From Provencibacterium sp. (lineage in GTDB: Bacteria > Bacillota > Clostridia > Oscillospirales > Ruminococcaceae), in assembly GCA_022792175.1 (NCBI GenBank), contig JAAWAN010000013.1, forward strand, positions 62,001-126,000: a stretch of DNA of 64,000 nucleotides, given 5' to 3'. Below, in pieces: positions 25,155 through 33,769 of the stretch; position 1 is the stretch's first letter, and each line of letters begins with the position of its first letter. A model generated the notes under the pieces. It saw only the letters and a program-made list of their open reading frames with translations. It had not been told where the DNA came from and ran no database searches. The position numbers were made by a program, and so were the translations under genes.

Positions 25155-26399
25155 TCAGTCCAGCCGGCCAACGCTGGGGACCTTCCGGAAAACAAGAAAG
25201 CCGGCGACAAACAGCAGGGCGACGCTCAGAACCCCATAGCGCGAAGAACCGGTCAGAGCGGTAAACAGCGAGATAAGCAGCGGGCCAATGATGGTCGCAT
25301 ATTTGCCCAGGATGTTATAAAAGCCGAAATATTCGCTGTTCTTCTCCTTGGGGATGAGCTTGCCGAAATAGGAGCGGGAGAGCGCCTGAATCGTCCCCTG
25401 CACCAGCCCCACGCAGATGGCCAGCATCCAGAACTGCCAGGCATGCTGCAAAAAGAAGCCGAAAATGCAGATGCCGGTATAGACGGCAATGGAAAATAGG
25501 ATGATGCGCTTCGCATCGAAGCGCTTAATCAGCCGGGCAAAGAGCAAAACGGCGGGAAAGGCCACAATCTGGGTGACAAGCAGCGCCAGCACCAGCTGCG
25601 TTTCATCAATCCCCACATCATAGCCAAAGGAGGTAGACATGCGGATGATGGTATCCACCCCATCGATATAGAAAAAATAGGCGAGCAGGAAAAGGCCGAT
25701 GCGCCGGTCATGGGCGATATCGCGTATCGTTTTCCGCAGCCGGGAAAAGACGCTGCGCAAAAGGTGCTCGGGCGCTTCCTCCAGAGCATACCGCTGACGG
25801 ACGCGAAAAAGCATCGGCAGTGAAAAAAGCAACCACCAGAGCGCCGTTATCACCAGCGAAACGCGCACCCCCGTTGCCGTATCCCACCCAAAGGGATGCA
25901 GGAAGATAACGGCGATGCAGACGACAAACGGAATGCAGCTGCCGATATAGCCGATGGCATAGCCGAAGGAGGAGACATAGTCCATCCGCTCATCGCTCGT
26001 TACATCGACCAGAAAGGCATCATAAAAATTGTTCGCCCCTGCATAGCAGAAGGCGCAGACGGTGTTAAACACCAGCAGGGCAAGGTAGCTGCCGGTCAGG
26101 GCCATCAGCATCAGCGAGCCGATGCCCAGCAAAAAGAAGAGGGTAAACAGCTTCTTCTTTCTGCCGCGGTAGTCGGCCAGCGCGCCGAGCACGGGAGCCA
26201 GCAGCGCGACAAAAAAGGTTCCGGTCGACTGCACAATCCCCCAGTGGGAGGTGGTCTGCGCGGCCGTATAGCCGGCCGCCTCGCCCAGCGATTTCACATA
26301 GAGAGGGATGACCGCCGTCAGCAGCAGGATATAGGCGGAGTTGGCCACATCATAGAGTGCCCAGCTGCGCTCCTCGCGGGTCAGTTTCATTTGGGACAT
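25155..26399 (-). CDS. UMF1-type major facilitator superfamily transporter
   Basis: 414-residue membrane protein with about 12 helices. It shows the UMF1/Atg22-like N-terminal pattern (REERSWALYDVANSAYILLL) and the MFS loop PVLGALADYRGRKKKLF; the second half has IQALSRSYFGKLIPKEKNSE and FYNILGKYATIIGP, typical of this family. Substrate is unknown; the family is linked to amino-acid or metabolite export. The ATG at 26399 has GGAGG 8 nt upstream, better than the ATG at 26417, which overlaps that site. Confidence 0.88.
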   Translation of the reverse strand: MSQMKLTREERSWALYDVANSAYILLLTAVIPLYVKSLGEAAGYTAAQTTSHWGIVQSTGTFFVALLAPVLGALADYRGRKKKLFTLFFLLGIGSLMLMALTGSYLALLVFNTVCAFCYAGANNFYDAFLVDVTSDERMDYVSSFGYAIGYIGSCIPFVVCIAVIFLHPFGWDTATGVRVSLVITALWWLLFSLPMLFRVRQRYALEEAPEHLLRSVFSRLRKTIRDIAHDRRIGLFLLAYFFYIDGVDTIIRMSTSFGYDVGIDETQLVLALLVTQIVAFPAVLLFARLIKRFDAKRIILFSIAVYTGICIFGFFLQHAWQFWMLAICVGLVQGTIQALSRSYFGKLIPKEKNSEYFGFYNILGKYATIIGPLLISLFTALTGSSRYGVLSVALLFVAGFLVFRKVPSVGRLD

Positions 26400-26707
26400 T
26401 TCCAGTGCCTCCTTCATCTTGGGCGGCCGGTGCCCGGCCTGAAGCCAAAAAGCTTTTCTGCAGCCCGGCCCCTGGTTAAAGAGGCGGCCTGCAAAATTAT
26501 CATCTTCATTTTACACGAAACCTCTTTAAATAAACAGCTTTTTCCTGTAAAATAATAAATAAAAAACGTCCTCAAAATTTGATGGACGAAAAAAGCATCT
26601 TTAATACCGCCTGAAAACAGCCGGTATTCCCCTCTTCCCCGGTCTGCCGCTTTCAGAAGAGCGGGCTGCCGGGCCGGGACAAATAACAGAGAAAGGAGGC
26701 GGGAGCA
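26400..26707. other. Intergenic divergent promoter region
   Basis: This 308-nt AT-rich gap separates two divergent genes. On the minus strand a TAAAAT box near 26510 with weak upstream elements is a plausible promoter for the MFS gene. I see no gene, terminator or strong repeat. Confidence 0.4.
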
Positions 26708-27616
26708 GTGCCGGATTTTACTGCTCATCATCTGCTGGGAGAGGAGGTGCGCCGCCGCCTGCCGCCCGGCGGCCGGGAAGTCGTTTCGCGCGCGCCGTCT
26801 GCCTTTTTCTGGGGGCTGCAGGGGCCGGACCCGCTCTTTTATGGCGGACGGCAGCTCTCCCGCTGTGGCAGCGGGCTGCACCAGAAGAGCCCGGAAAAGC
26901 TTCTGCGGCTGCTCTTTCTGCAGGCCGCGCACGCCCGGGGAGAGCGGCGGGAAATTTTAGAAAGCTATCTGCTGGGCTTTCTCTGCCACTATGCGATGGA
27001 TGCCCGCCTGCATCCCTATGTTTACTGTATGGAGCAGCGCCTGCGCAGGGTGCGGCCGCAAAAGTGGTGGCCTTCGCTTCATGGGGAAATCGAGTGCCGG
27101 ATGGATGAGCAGCTTTACCGGCTTTTGCGCAAAAAACCGGTCATCCGCTTTTCCCCCGACAGCTACCGGCTCGATTCAAAGACGCTTGCTGCCCTCTGCC
27201 GGCTTTACCAGCTGCTTTTCTATGGAATGTTCGGCCTCAGGATAGCACCGGACAGGATTGCCGCCGCCTTTCAAAACTGCCTGCAGATTTCCCGGCTCGT
27301 CTATACCGCCCCTGCCCGTATCGGGCGGCCCGCGCTGGAGCTTTTGGAATATGCGGCCGGGTGGCCGGGCATTTTCTCCAGCCACGTCAAATTCTCCAAA
27401 AGCCGGGGAGGGGACATTCTGAATCTGCGGCATGCCGCCTGGCAGGATTTTTCCCAGCCGTTTGCCGGGCACAGCGAAAGCGTACCCGAGCTCTTCGAAC
27501 AGGCGGCAAAGGATGCCTGCAGCCTCTGCCGGGTTTTTCTCGCCGCCCTCTGGGAGGGGCGCCCTCCCCTTCTTCCTCCCCTTCCTGCCTTTGATGCCGG
27601 AAATTTTAAAAGATAG
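26708..27616 (+). CDS. Zinc-dependent phospholipase C-like protein
   Basis: 302 residues of the zinc phospholipase C/S1-P1 nuclease helical fold. It starts MPDFTAHHLLGEE and contains WGLQGPDPLFYGG, LGFLCHYAMDARLHPYVY and HGEIECRMDE, which supply the His/Asp/Glu zinc-ligand pattern. No signal peptide is present, in line with the cytoplasmic clostridial branch of the family whose substrate is not established. The start is GTG at 26708 with AGGAGG 8 nt upstream. Confidence 0.82.
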   Translation: MPDFTAHHLLGEEVRRRLPPGGREVVSRAPSAFFWGLQGPDPLFYGGRQLSRCGSGLHQKSPEKLLRLLFLQAAHARGERREILESYLLGFLCHYAMDARLHPYVYCMEQRLRRVRPQKWWPSLHGEIECRMDEQLYRLLRKKPVIRFSPDSYRLDSKTLAALCRLYQLLFYGMFGLRIAPDRIAAAFQNCLQISRLVYTAPARIGRPALELLEYAAGWPGIFSSHVKFSKSRGGDILNLRHAAWQDFSQPFAGHSESVPELFEQAAKDACSLCRVFLAALWEGRPPLLPPLPAFDAGNFKR

Positions 27617-27793
27617 CAGGAAAAGGCGGCTTTTTAAAGAAAATTTAAAGAATTTTCTGGTACCCTGTTATTGTCAAAGCAACGGACGGCAGTCTGCCTG
27701 CAGAGGAAAAAAAGCCCAGGGCCGAAAATTTCTTTTTTTCGCAAGAAATCTATGGAAAAGCTGTAAATTTTTTATAAAATCCTCTGTAAAGCG

Positions 27794-27822
27794 TTGTTTC
27801 CTTTCCGTTTGCGTTGTATGAT
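27794..27822 (+). promoter_or_regulatory. Promoter for the exported protein at 27883
   Basis: TTGTTT (27794-27799), 17 nt, TATGAT (27817-27822); leader of about 55 nt to the ATG. Confidence 0.6.
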
Positions 27823-27882
27823 AAGCAGGAAGGATAGAAAATCCTGAAAAACGATTAACAGTATGAAAAGAAGGGTGGAAAC

Positions 27883-28815
27883 ATGAAGCATTTCATTCAG
27901 AAAACGGCCGCTGCGGCCCTCTCGCTTTCCCTGGCGCTTGGGATGAGCGCAACCGCCTATGCAGCTACCGAAAGCACCAATACCTACAGCCTGTATGTCA
28001 AGGATAAGGTTGTGCAGTTTATGCTGGACGGAAAAACAGCTGCTTCCTATGATATCAACAACGACCACATCGACCTGATTACCGACCGCGAGGGGGACTT
28101 TCTGGTCTGCTTTTTTGATGACCGCGGCACCCACAAGGGCGTTTCCCTCGGCAATCAGAAATCGCTGAGCGTGAGCGGCACCATCAGCGAGCTGCGGCTG
28201 GATGAGTCACTGAAAGACTCTATCTCCCTGACCGTCGCTTCCGATGCGCTTGTGAAAAACCTGAATGTCCGCACCGGCAGCGATATTACGGTGAAAGGCC
28301 GCGTCAGCGACCTGGAGGTGGATGCGCCTGCCGAGATTGAGGTCACCTCTACCGGAACGGTCAACACCGCCGAGCTGATGCACCGCCAGGCGAAGCTGCA
28401 TGCCGAAAAGGGCGCTACCGTCAAGCGGGTGCAGTCGATCTACCGCACCAATGTGACCGGCAACGTAGACCGGGTAACCCGCGTTGAGGATGAAGAGGAA
28501 TTCTATGGCTACAGCGCCTATGATGACGACGACAGAGATGCGAAATACCGCGTCCGCCTGGAGACCGACACCATCTATGCGCGCCGGGGCGATACGCTGC
28601 GTGACCTGCTGAGCGACTTGGACACCGCCGTTTACGCCTATGTGGACGATTCCGCCAGCCCGGACGACGGGGATCCCATCAGCGGCCGCGTTGCCTGGAG
28701 AACCCGCTATACCCGCGATGAGCTCGAATCCTCCGGGACCTATGGCTTCACCTTTACGCCCAGCGACTCCGACTACCGCACGGTACGCGGAACAGTGCGC
28801 GTCATTGTCCGCTAA
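27883..28815 (+). CDS. Exported protein of unknown function, beta-rich
   Basis: 310 residues with a clear signal peptide (MKHFIQKTAAAALSLSLALG, cleavage likely after AYA, about residue 27). Residues 30-200 are rich in short alternating Val/Leu/Thr strands (LSVSGTISELRLDESL, LVKNLNVRTGSDITVKGRVS, DLEVDAPAEIEVTSTGTVN) that look like a single-stranded beta-helix or adhesin-like stack. An acidic stretch (EDEEEF, YDDDDRD) precedes a C-terminal Ig-like domain (about 225-310). No sortase motif or lipobox. Stands alone between its own promoter and the terminator at 28859. I do not recognise a family. Confidence 0.7.
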   Translation: MKHFIQKTAAAALSLSLALGMSATAYAATESTNTYSLYVKDKVVQFMLDGKTAASYDINNDHIDLITDREGDFLVCFFDDRGTHKGVSLGNQKSLSVSGTISELRLDESLKDSISLTVASDALVKNLNVRTGSDITVKGRVSDLEVDAPAEIEVTSTGTVNTAELMHRQAKLHAEKGATVKRVQSIYRTNVTGNVDRVTRVEDEEEFYGYSAYDDDDRDAKYRVRLETDTIYARRGDTLRDLLSDLDTAVYAYVDDSASPDDGDPISGRVAWRTRYTRDELESSGTYGFTFTPSDSDYRTVRGTVRVIVR

Positions 28816-28858
28816 GGGGACAGAAATACCTTTCTGAAAAGCAGAGATTGATCTGTAC

Positions 28859-28907
28859 AAAGATCCTGCCTGCAGGAAGCCAACCGCTTCCTGCAGGCAG
28901 GATCTTT
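28859..28907 (+). terminator. Terminator after the exported protein gene
   Basis: A 22-bp stem pairs 28859-28880 with 28886-28907 around CAACC, arm core GATCCTGCCTGCAGGAAGC, followed by TTTTC. It lies 44 nt after the stop. The 237 nt from here to the next gene hold the SOS-like promoter region. Confidence 0.85.
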
Positions 28908-29072
28908 TCTTTTCAGAAGTGACCGGCGGCCCCATCAGAGATACTGCCGCGGTAATCCGCCTTTTTAAATGGACGGCATCCTTCGCCCGGCAGCAGAAGC
29001 GAAAGGGTGGGCGGGCCCGTCTGTTTTCCAAAATTTTCATCAAACATTCGTTCTTTTTTTCTTTCCCTCCTC

Positions 29073-29124
29073 TTGACAGGCGAAGCGCAATCGTGTATCC
29101 TATCCATAGGAACGAACGTTCGTT
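29073..29124 (+). promoter_or_regulatory. Promoter with SOS (LexA)-like palindrome before the repair gene pair
   Basis: TTGACA (29073-29078), 17 nt, TATCCT (29096-29101). Directly downstream is the 14-bp perfect palindrome AACGAACGTTCGTT (29111-29124), and GAACGAACGTTC (29110-29121) fits the Gram-positive LexA pattern GAAC-N4-GTTC. A repressor here would block promoter clearance of the radical-SAM/DUF4130 genes. Confidence 0.65.
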
Positions 29125-29144
29125 TGCATAAAGGGGGAATTTCC

Positions 29145-30452
29145 ATGGAGCTGATAGATAAGCTGACCATCCTCTCGGATGCCGCCAAATATGATGTCGC
29201 CTGCACCTCCAGCGGCACCGACCGCAAGGGGGAGGGCGGGCTGGGAAACGCAATGGCCTGCGGCATCTGCCATAGCTTTTCGGCGGATGGGCGCTGTATT
29301 TCGCTTTTAAAGGTGCTGCAGTCGAATGCTTGCAGCTATGACTGCCAGTACTGCGTCAACCGCGTTTCCAACGATACACCGCGCGCCACCTTCACCTCCC
29401 GGGAGCTGGCCGAGCTGACGATAGGCTTTTACCGGCGCAACTATATTGAAGGGTTGTTTCTCTCCTCCGCCGTCGTCGGCAGCCCGGATGCCACCTGCGA
29501 ACGGATGATCAAAACACTCGAGCTGCTGCGGGGGGAATACCGCTTTGGCGGCTATATCCATGCCAAGGCCATTCCCGGGGCAGACAGCGCGCTGATTGAA
29601 CGCATGGGGCTGCTGTGCGACCGGATGAGCGTCAACATCGAGCTGCCGAGCCGCCAGAGCCTGCAGCTGCTTGCTCCGGATAAATCGAAGGAAGCCATTC
29701 TGCGGCCAATGAGACAGATTAGCTTTAAGGCGGCAGAAAGCTCTGCCGACCTGATGCGCTACCGCCATGCCCCCCGCTTCGCGCCTGCCGGCCAGAGCAC
29801 GCAGATGATTATCGGTGCCACTCCGGAAAGCGATTTTCAGATTATGCGCCTGAGCGAGGGGCTCTACCGCAAATACGGCCTCAAGCGCGTTTTCTACTCC
29901 GCCTATATGCCGGTGGCAGAAAGCTCTCTGCTGCCTGCGCCAAGTACCAAGCCGCCGCTGCTGCGGGAACACCGGCTCTATCAGGCCGACTGGCTGCTGC
30001 GCTACTATGGCTTCTCCGCCGGGGAGCTGCTGGATGAAAAAAATCCCAACCTGAATCTCTATGTAGACCCCAAATGCAGCTGGGCGCTGGCCCATATGGA
30101 GCATTTCCCGCTGGAAATCAACAGGGCGGACTATGAAGAGCTGCTGCGGGTTCCGGGCATCGGCGTGCGCAGTGCACAGCGCATTCTGAAAGCGCGCAGA
30201 ACAGGACAGATTACCTGGGAGGGCGCAAAGAAAATCGGCGTTGTTTTAAAGCGCGCACAATATTTTCTCACCTTTTCCGGCAAAATGGTGCCGGGGCTGA
30301 AAATATCTCCCGAATCGGTCCTGCGCGCACTGATGGGCGAAAGGCAGGCCGATATATTTAAGGAACAGGCAGCAGGCCGGCAGCTCTCGCTTTTTGACCC
30401 GCCGCCGGTGACCAGAGAGGAGGCTTACCAATGTCTGAACGGAGAGATTTAG
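29145..30452 (+). CDS. Radical SAM protein of a putative DNA modification/repair pair
   Basis: 435 residues from ATG at 29145 (GGGGG site about 9 nt before). The radical-SAM cluster motif is CSYDCQYC (Cys63, Cys67, Cys70); extra conserved-looking Cys (20, 39, 42, 51) lie before it. A helix-hairpin-helix DNA-binding element appears as LLRVPGIGVRSAQRILKARR near residue 350, and the tail ends with a QLSLFDPPP segment. From memory this matches TIGR03916, usually encoded with a TIGR03915/DUF4130 protein, as here; the two genes overlap by 22 nt. The substrate is unknown; DNA damage repair is inferred from the HhH motif and the SOS-like box. Confidence 0.9.
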   Translation: MELIDKLTILSDAAKYDVACTSSGTDRKGEGGLGNAMACGICHSFSADGRCISLLKVLQSNACSYDCQYCVNRVSNDTPRATFTSRELAELTIGFYRRNYIEGLFLSSAVVGSPDATCERMIKTLELLRGEYRFGGYIHAKAIPGADSALIERMGLLCDRMSVNIELPSRQSLQLLAPDKSKEAILRPMRQISFKAAESSADLMRYRHAPRFAPAGQSTQMIIGATPESDFQIMRLSEGLYRKYGLKRVFYSAYMPVAESSLLPAPSTKPPLLREHRLYQADWLLRYYGFSAGELLDEKNPNLNLYVDPKCSWALAHMEHFPLEINRADYEELLRVPGIGVRSAQRILKARRTGQITWEGAKKIGVVLKRAQYFLTFSGKMVPGLKISPESVLRALMGERQADIFKEQAAGRQLSLFDPPPVTREEAYQCLNGEI

Positions 30453-31297
30453 TGTATCTCTATGATGGAAGCTTTGCAGGGCTGCTTTGCTGCGTTTTCG
30501 AAAGCTTCTACCAGCATGAGCGGCCGGAAGCCATTTATACCGCTGAAAGCTATCCCTGCACCCTCTACCCGGTGCGGGAAATTAAAACAGACCCGTCGCA
30601 CAGCGAACGGGTCTGGCATGCAATTGAAAGAAAACTGGGCGAACTGGCGGCGGACCTGACCCAGTTCGGCTTTTTAACCTGCCATGCTCAGAAGGAAGAG
30701 CTTCTTCTCGATTTTCTGAAACTGGGTTTCCGTGTCGGCCCGCAGGTCGTGCATATGCTGCAAAATGAAACAGTCCATACCCTCACGCACGCTGTACGCG
30801 CGCTGCGCAACGAGGCCCACCTGCTCTGCGGCTTTCTGCGCTTTAGCGAGATAAATGGGATACTGGCGGCCGTCATCGGCCCGAAAAACAGTGTATTGCC
30901 TGTTCTCCGCGAGCATTTCTGCGACCGGTTTGCCAACGAAACCTTCATGATTTTCGACCGCACCCATAAGCTGGCGCTTTTCTATCAGGGGGGATATGCG
31001 CGCATCGTTCCGGTAGAGTCGCTCAGCCTGCCTGCGCCGGGAAAAAAGGAAAAAAGCTGGGAGGCGCTCTGGAAGCGGTTTCATGAAACGATCGCCATCG
31101 AAGGGCGGCTCAATCCCCGCTGTCAGATGGGCCATTGCCCCAAGCGCTATTGGGGCTACATGACCGAGTTCGGCGCCGCCGAGGCGGCCTCCTTCTTCGA
31201 GCAACCCCAGCCGGAGCTCATACCGGCTGACATAACCGAAAATGCTTATCGCTCGCCCAGAAGCAGCCGCCTGCCACAATCGGCAGGTAGAAGGTAA
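30431..31297 (+). CDS. DUF4130/TIGR03915-type putative DNA repair partner
   Basis: 288 residues, overlapping the radical SAM gene by 22 nt. It opens YLYDGSFAGLLCCVFESFY, the hallmark start of the family, and contains LRNEAHLLCGFLRFSEI, GGYARIVPV and a C-terminal NPRCQMGHCPKRYWGYMTEF with two cysteines. The family resembles uracil-DNA-glycosylase-like proteins in later literature, so a DNA base-excision role with the radical SAM partner is plausible. After the TEF motif about 35 poorly conserved-looking residues continue, and the gene end overlaps the convergent gene at 31218 by 80 nt. Confidence 0.87.
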   Translation: MSERRDLVYLYDGSFAGLLCCVFESFYQHERPEAIYTAESYPCTLYPVREIKTDPSHSERVWHAIERKLGELAADLTQFGFLTCHAQKEELLLDFLKLGFRVGPQVVHMLQNETVHTLTHAVRALRNEAHLLCGFLRFSEINGILAAVIGPKNSVLPVLREHFCDRFANETFMIFDRTHKLALFYQGGYARIVPVESLSLPAPGKKEKSWEALWKRFHETIAIEGRLNPRCQMGHCPKRYWGYMTEFGAAEAASFFEQPQPELIPADITENAYRSPRSSRLPQSAGRR

Positions 31298-32234
31298 CGC
31301 TGCGCCAGAGCAGCAGTGCGAGCCCCACCAGCGCCGCCGAGGGAAAGAAAAGATGAAAGAAGAGGAAGAAACCTCCCTCCGCTCCTCCCGAACCGCCCGG
31401 CAGCGGCACAAAGGAGGAGATCATCAGCACAAACGCCCCTGCGCAGACAGCGGCCGCAAAGGTCAGCCCTGCGCCCAATGCGCGGCAGATAAAATAAGGA
31501 GCCGCAAAAAAAGCGGTCAGCTGCAGGGCGGAAAGAATGGCCAGAAGGAAAAGCAGGCCCGGGCTCCGGCGCAGCTGCAAAAAGCTCTCATAAAAAGCCT
31601 GCAGCTCCCGAAGCGCACGCTGCTTCGCCTCTTCCGGGCTTCGGCAGAGCCGCAGCCGCGCGCACATGCGGATTGCCCAGAGGGCAAAGCGTCGGCTGGC
31701 CGAGGGAAAACAGCAGATAGCAATGAGCCCCGCCATCACCAGCGTATTCACCGCAAAGCCGGTGAGCAGTAGCGGCGTTATCCCGTGAAGCTGGGCGAAA
31801 TTAGCTCTTCCGGCCAGTGCGGCAAGCGAATAGAGGCTCAGCACCGTCTGGTAAACGATAAATTTGCTGACCAGCGCCGAGGAGGCCTTGCCGGCCGGCA
31901 TGCCGCGGCGCATCAGCCCCATCACCTGCGCGGGCTGCCCTCCGCTGGCAAAGGGGGTTACGCAGTTGAAAAGCTGACCAATCATGGCGATGGTCACACT
32001 GTCCTTTAGCCGCTGCGCCGGATAGAGCCGCCGTGTGGCCAGGTGCAGGCCGGCCGCTTCCAGCAGCCAGTAGCCGACCATGCAGCCAACCGCTCCCAGC
32101 AAAAACGCCGGATGCGCATTGCGCAGCGCTCCCACAAGCTTTGCCGGCCGGTCTACCAGCAGCAGGCTGCCCAAAAGCGAAAGAGCGCAGAACAACAGCA
32201 CGGCCCCATTCCAAATTCTTGTTTTCCGGTTCAT
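31218..32234 (-). CDS. Lysylphosphatidylglycerol synthase TM-region-like flippase family protein
   Basis: 338-residue membrane protein with about eight helices. Family marks of the LPG_synthase_TM/UPF0104 group are present: MIGQLFNCVTPFASGGQPAQ, SKFIVYQTVLS, and FVPLPGGSGGAEGGFFLFF. It lacks the cytoplasmic transferase domain of full MprF, so a lipid flippase-type role is likely. ATG at 32234 follows GGGGG. It lies 47 nt after the LafB-like glycosyltransferase, suggesting movement of the glycolipid made by that enzyme (inference). Confidence 0.87.
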   Translation of the reverse strand: MNRKTRIWNGAVLLFCALSLLGSLLLVDRPAKLVGALRNAHPAFLLGAVGCMVGYWLLEAAGLHLATRRLYPAQRLKDSVTIAMIGQLFNCVTPFASGGQPAQVMGLMRRGMPAGKASSALVSKFIVYQTVLSLYSLAALAGRANFAQLHGITPLLLTGFAVNTLVMAGLIAICCFPSASRRFALWAIRMCARLRLCRSPEEAKQRALRELQAFYESFLQLRRSPGLLFLLAILSALQLTAFFAAPYFICRALGAGLTFAAAVCAGAFVLMISSFVPLPGGSGGAEGGFFLFFHLFFPSAALVGLALLLWRSVTFYLPIVAGGCFWASDKHFRLCQPV

Positions 32235-32280
32235 CCTAAAGCCCCCTTCTTTCAGCTCGAACCGTTAATCCGATTTCCCG

Positions 32281-33396
32281 TTAACGGACGCCCCAGAGTC
32301 CGGCCGGCAGCTTCGGCCTTTTGTGCGCCGCCTGTCCGGCAGCCCGAAGAAGCGGCTGCGCCGCCTCCCCACTCTGCGCCGTCAGCACATGCCCATAGAA
32401 GCTGCGCCACATCTGCGCTACCCGCTCCCGGTTATAAAAGCGGCTTCCCTGCTGCGCACGCGCTGCCGAGTCCTGATAAAAAGCGGTATCCTGCTGCAGG
32501 CGGCGAACGACCTTTTCAAACCCCTCTACATCCTGCGCACTCCGGTAAACGCCGGAGAGGATGTTCTCATAAAGCTTCAAATCCCGCAGCACGACCGGCT
32601 TCGAGCAGCTCATCGCTTCCAATACGGTCATCGGGAAAAGCTCCTCATAGCTCGGAAGCAGCAGGCAGTCGGCCATATTGTACCAGGCATTCATCTCACT
32701 GCGCGCAATCAGCCCGGGCAGCAGCAGATTTTCCGGCGGATTTTCGAGCGCCGTGCGGATTTCCCTGTACCCGTCCGACAGGCTGCCAAAGGCGAAGCCG
32801 CCCGCCCAGATAAACTGAATATCCGGCATGCGGCGCGCCAGCTCGATGAAATCAAAGATTCCCTTGCGCTTTTGCAGCTGCCCCGCGCAGAAAACGGTAA
32901 AGCGCTCCTGCGAAAGACCATGCTTTCTGCGCAGCGCTCTGCGCTCCTCTTCCCCCAGCGGATAAAACTGCTCCGCTGAAACATAGTTCGGGATAAAGCA
33001 GATTTTCTCCCGCTTAACGCCATACCCCACCAGGCGCTCCACAAAATCCGGATTAACCGTTACCAGATAATCCATGCTCTTATAAAAGCGAAGGACATAC
33101 CGGTAAAAAATGCTCTTTGCCAATGGGGAAAGATGAATGCTCCCCTCCAGTGTTTCCGGAAGAAAGTGCACATAGCCAACCGTTTTGCTGTGCAGCCTTA
33201 CAAAAGGAAGGGTTAAAAAGTATTCCAGATTAATGGTATGGTAATGAACGATATCGCTCGGAAAACGTTGATTGACTGAAACGGAAAAGGTATCGCCCAG
33301 CTCGCTTTTCACCAGCTCAACCTGTTCCAGATAGGCAGAGAGTACGCCCTGCCCCTCTACCGTATCTGCCTTTGAGAGCATATTGATCGTTTTCAC
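32281..33396 (-). CDS. GT4 glycosyltransferase, LafB-like glycolipid enzyme
   Basis: 371-residue GT-B glycosyltransferase. The N-terminal MLSKADTVEGQGVLSAYLEQ, ADIVHYHTIN-like SDIVHYHTINLEYFL and VGYVHFLPETLEGSI resemble LafB/CpoA-type diacylglycerol glycosyltransferases that build the lipoteichoic acid anchor. The nucleotide-sugar site is in LLLPSYEELFPMTVLEAMSC, with the Glu pair typical of GT4 retaining enzymes. GTG start at 33396 after GGGGGAG. Followed on the same strand by the flippase-like gene. Exact sugar and acceptor are unknown. Confidence 0.87.
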   Translation of the reverse strand: MKTINMLSKADTVEGQGVLSAYLEQVELVKSELGDTFSVSVNQRFPSDIVHYHTINLEYFLTLPFVRLHSKTVGYVHFLPETLEGSIHLSPLAKSIFYRYVLRFYKSMDYLVTVNPDFVERLVGYGVKREKICFIPNYVSAEQFYPLGEEERRALRRKHGLSQERFTVFCAGQLQKRKGIFDFIELARRMPDIQFIWAGGFAFGSLSDGYREIRTALENPPENLLLPGLIARSEMNAWYNMADCLLLPSYEELFPMTVLEAMSCSKPVVLRDLKLYENILSGVYRSAQDVEGFEKVVRRLQQDTAFYQDSAARAQQGSRFYNRERVAQMWRSFYGHVLTAQSGEAAQPLLRAAGQAAHKRPKLPAGLWGVR

Positions 33397-33769
33397 TGTA
33401 TCTCCCCCATTCTTTTATTTTCAAGCCGCTATGGCCGCCTGTATGCATCCTGCGAACAGTCGTTTTTTCGTCTGCACTTTTATTTTATCAAATGAATCTC
33501 TAATATTTCTCCATAAAAGCGGGACTTCAGAAATTGTGCGATTGTATTGTTGTGTTACCGTACTATTTATAGTAGCACTGTAGTACAATAGATACTATAG
33601 CACGTTTTTTGCCCCTTTTCAAGTAGCGAGGGCTGTCTTTTTATGAAAAAATGTTGTCAATATTATGAATAAATTATAAATCTCTATAATTGAAACTTAT
33701 GTATTAATAATATCACACTACTATGTATTACACAATACATATTTTAAAAAAGTATTCTACATTTTTAAA
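33397..33769. other. AT-rich regulatory gap with TACTAT/ATAGTA inverted repeats
   Basis: The sequence turns strongly AT-rich against a GC-rich background. At 33560-33601 there is a cluster of short inverted repeats: TACTAT-TT-ATAGTA (33561-33574), TAGTA-CAATAGA-TACTA (33581-33597) and ACTATAGCAC just after. At 33723-33740 ATGTATT and AATACAT pair around ACAC. These look like repressor operators and promoters for the LafB-like gene to the left and for the structured RNA to the right. The string TATAGTAGCAC (33568-33578) also overlaps the his-side promoter near 4286. I found no coding region. Confidence 0.45.
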
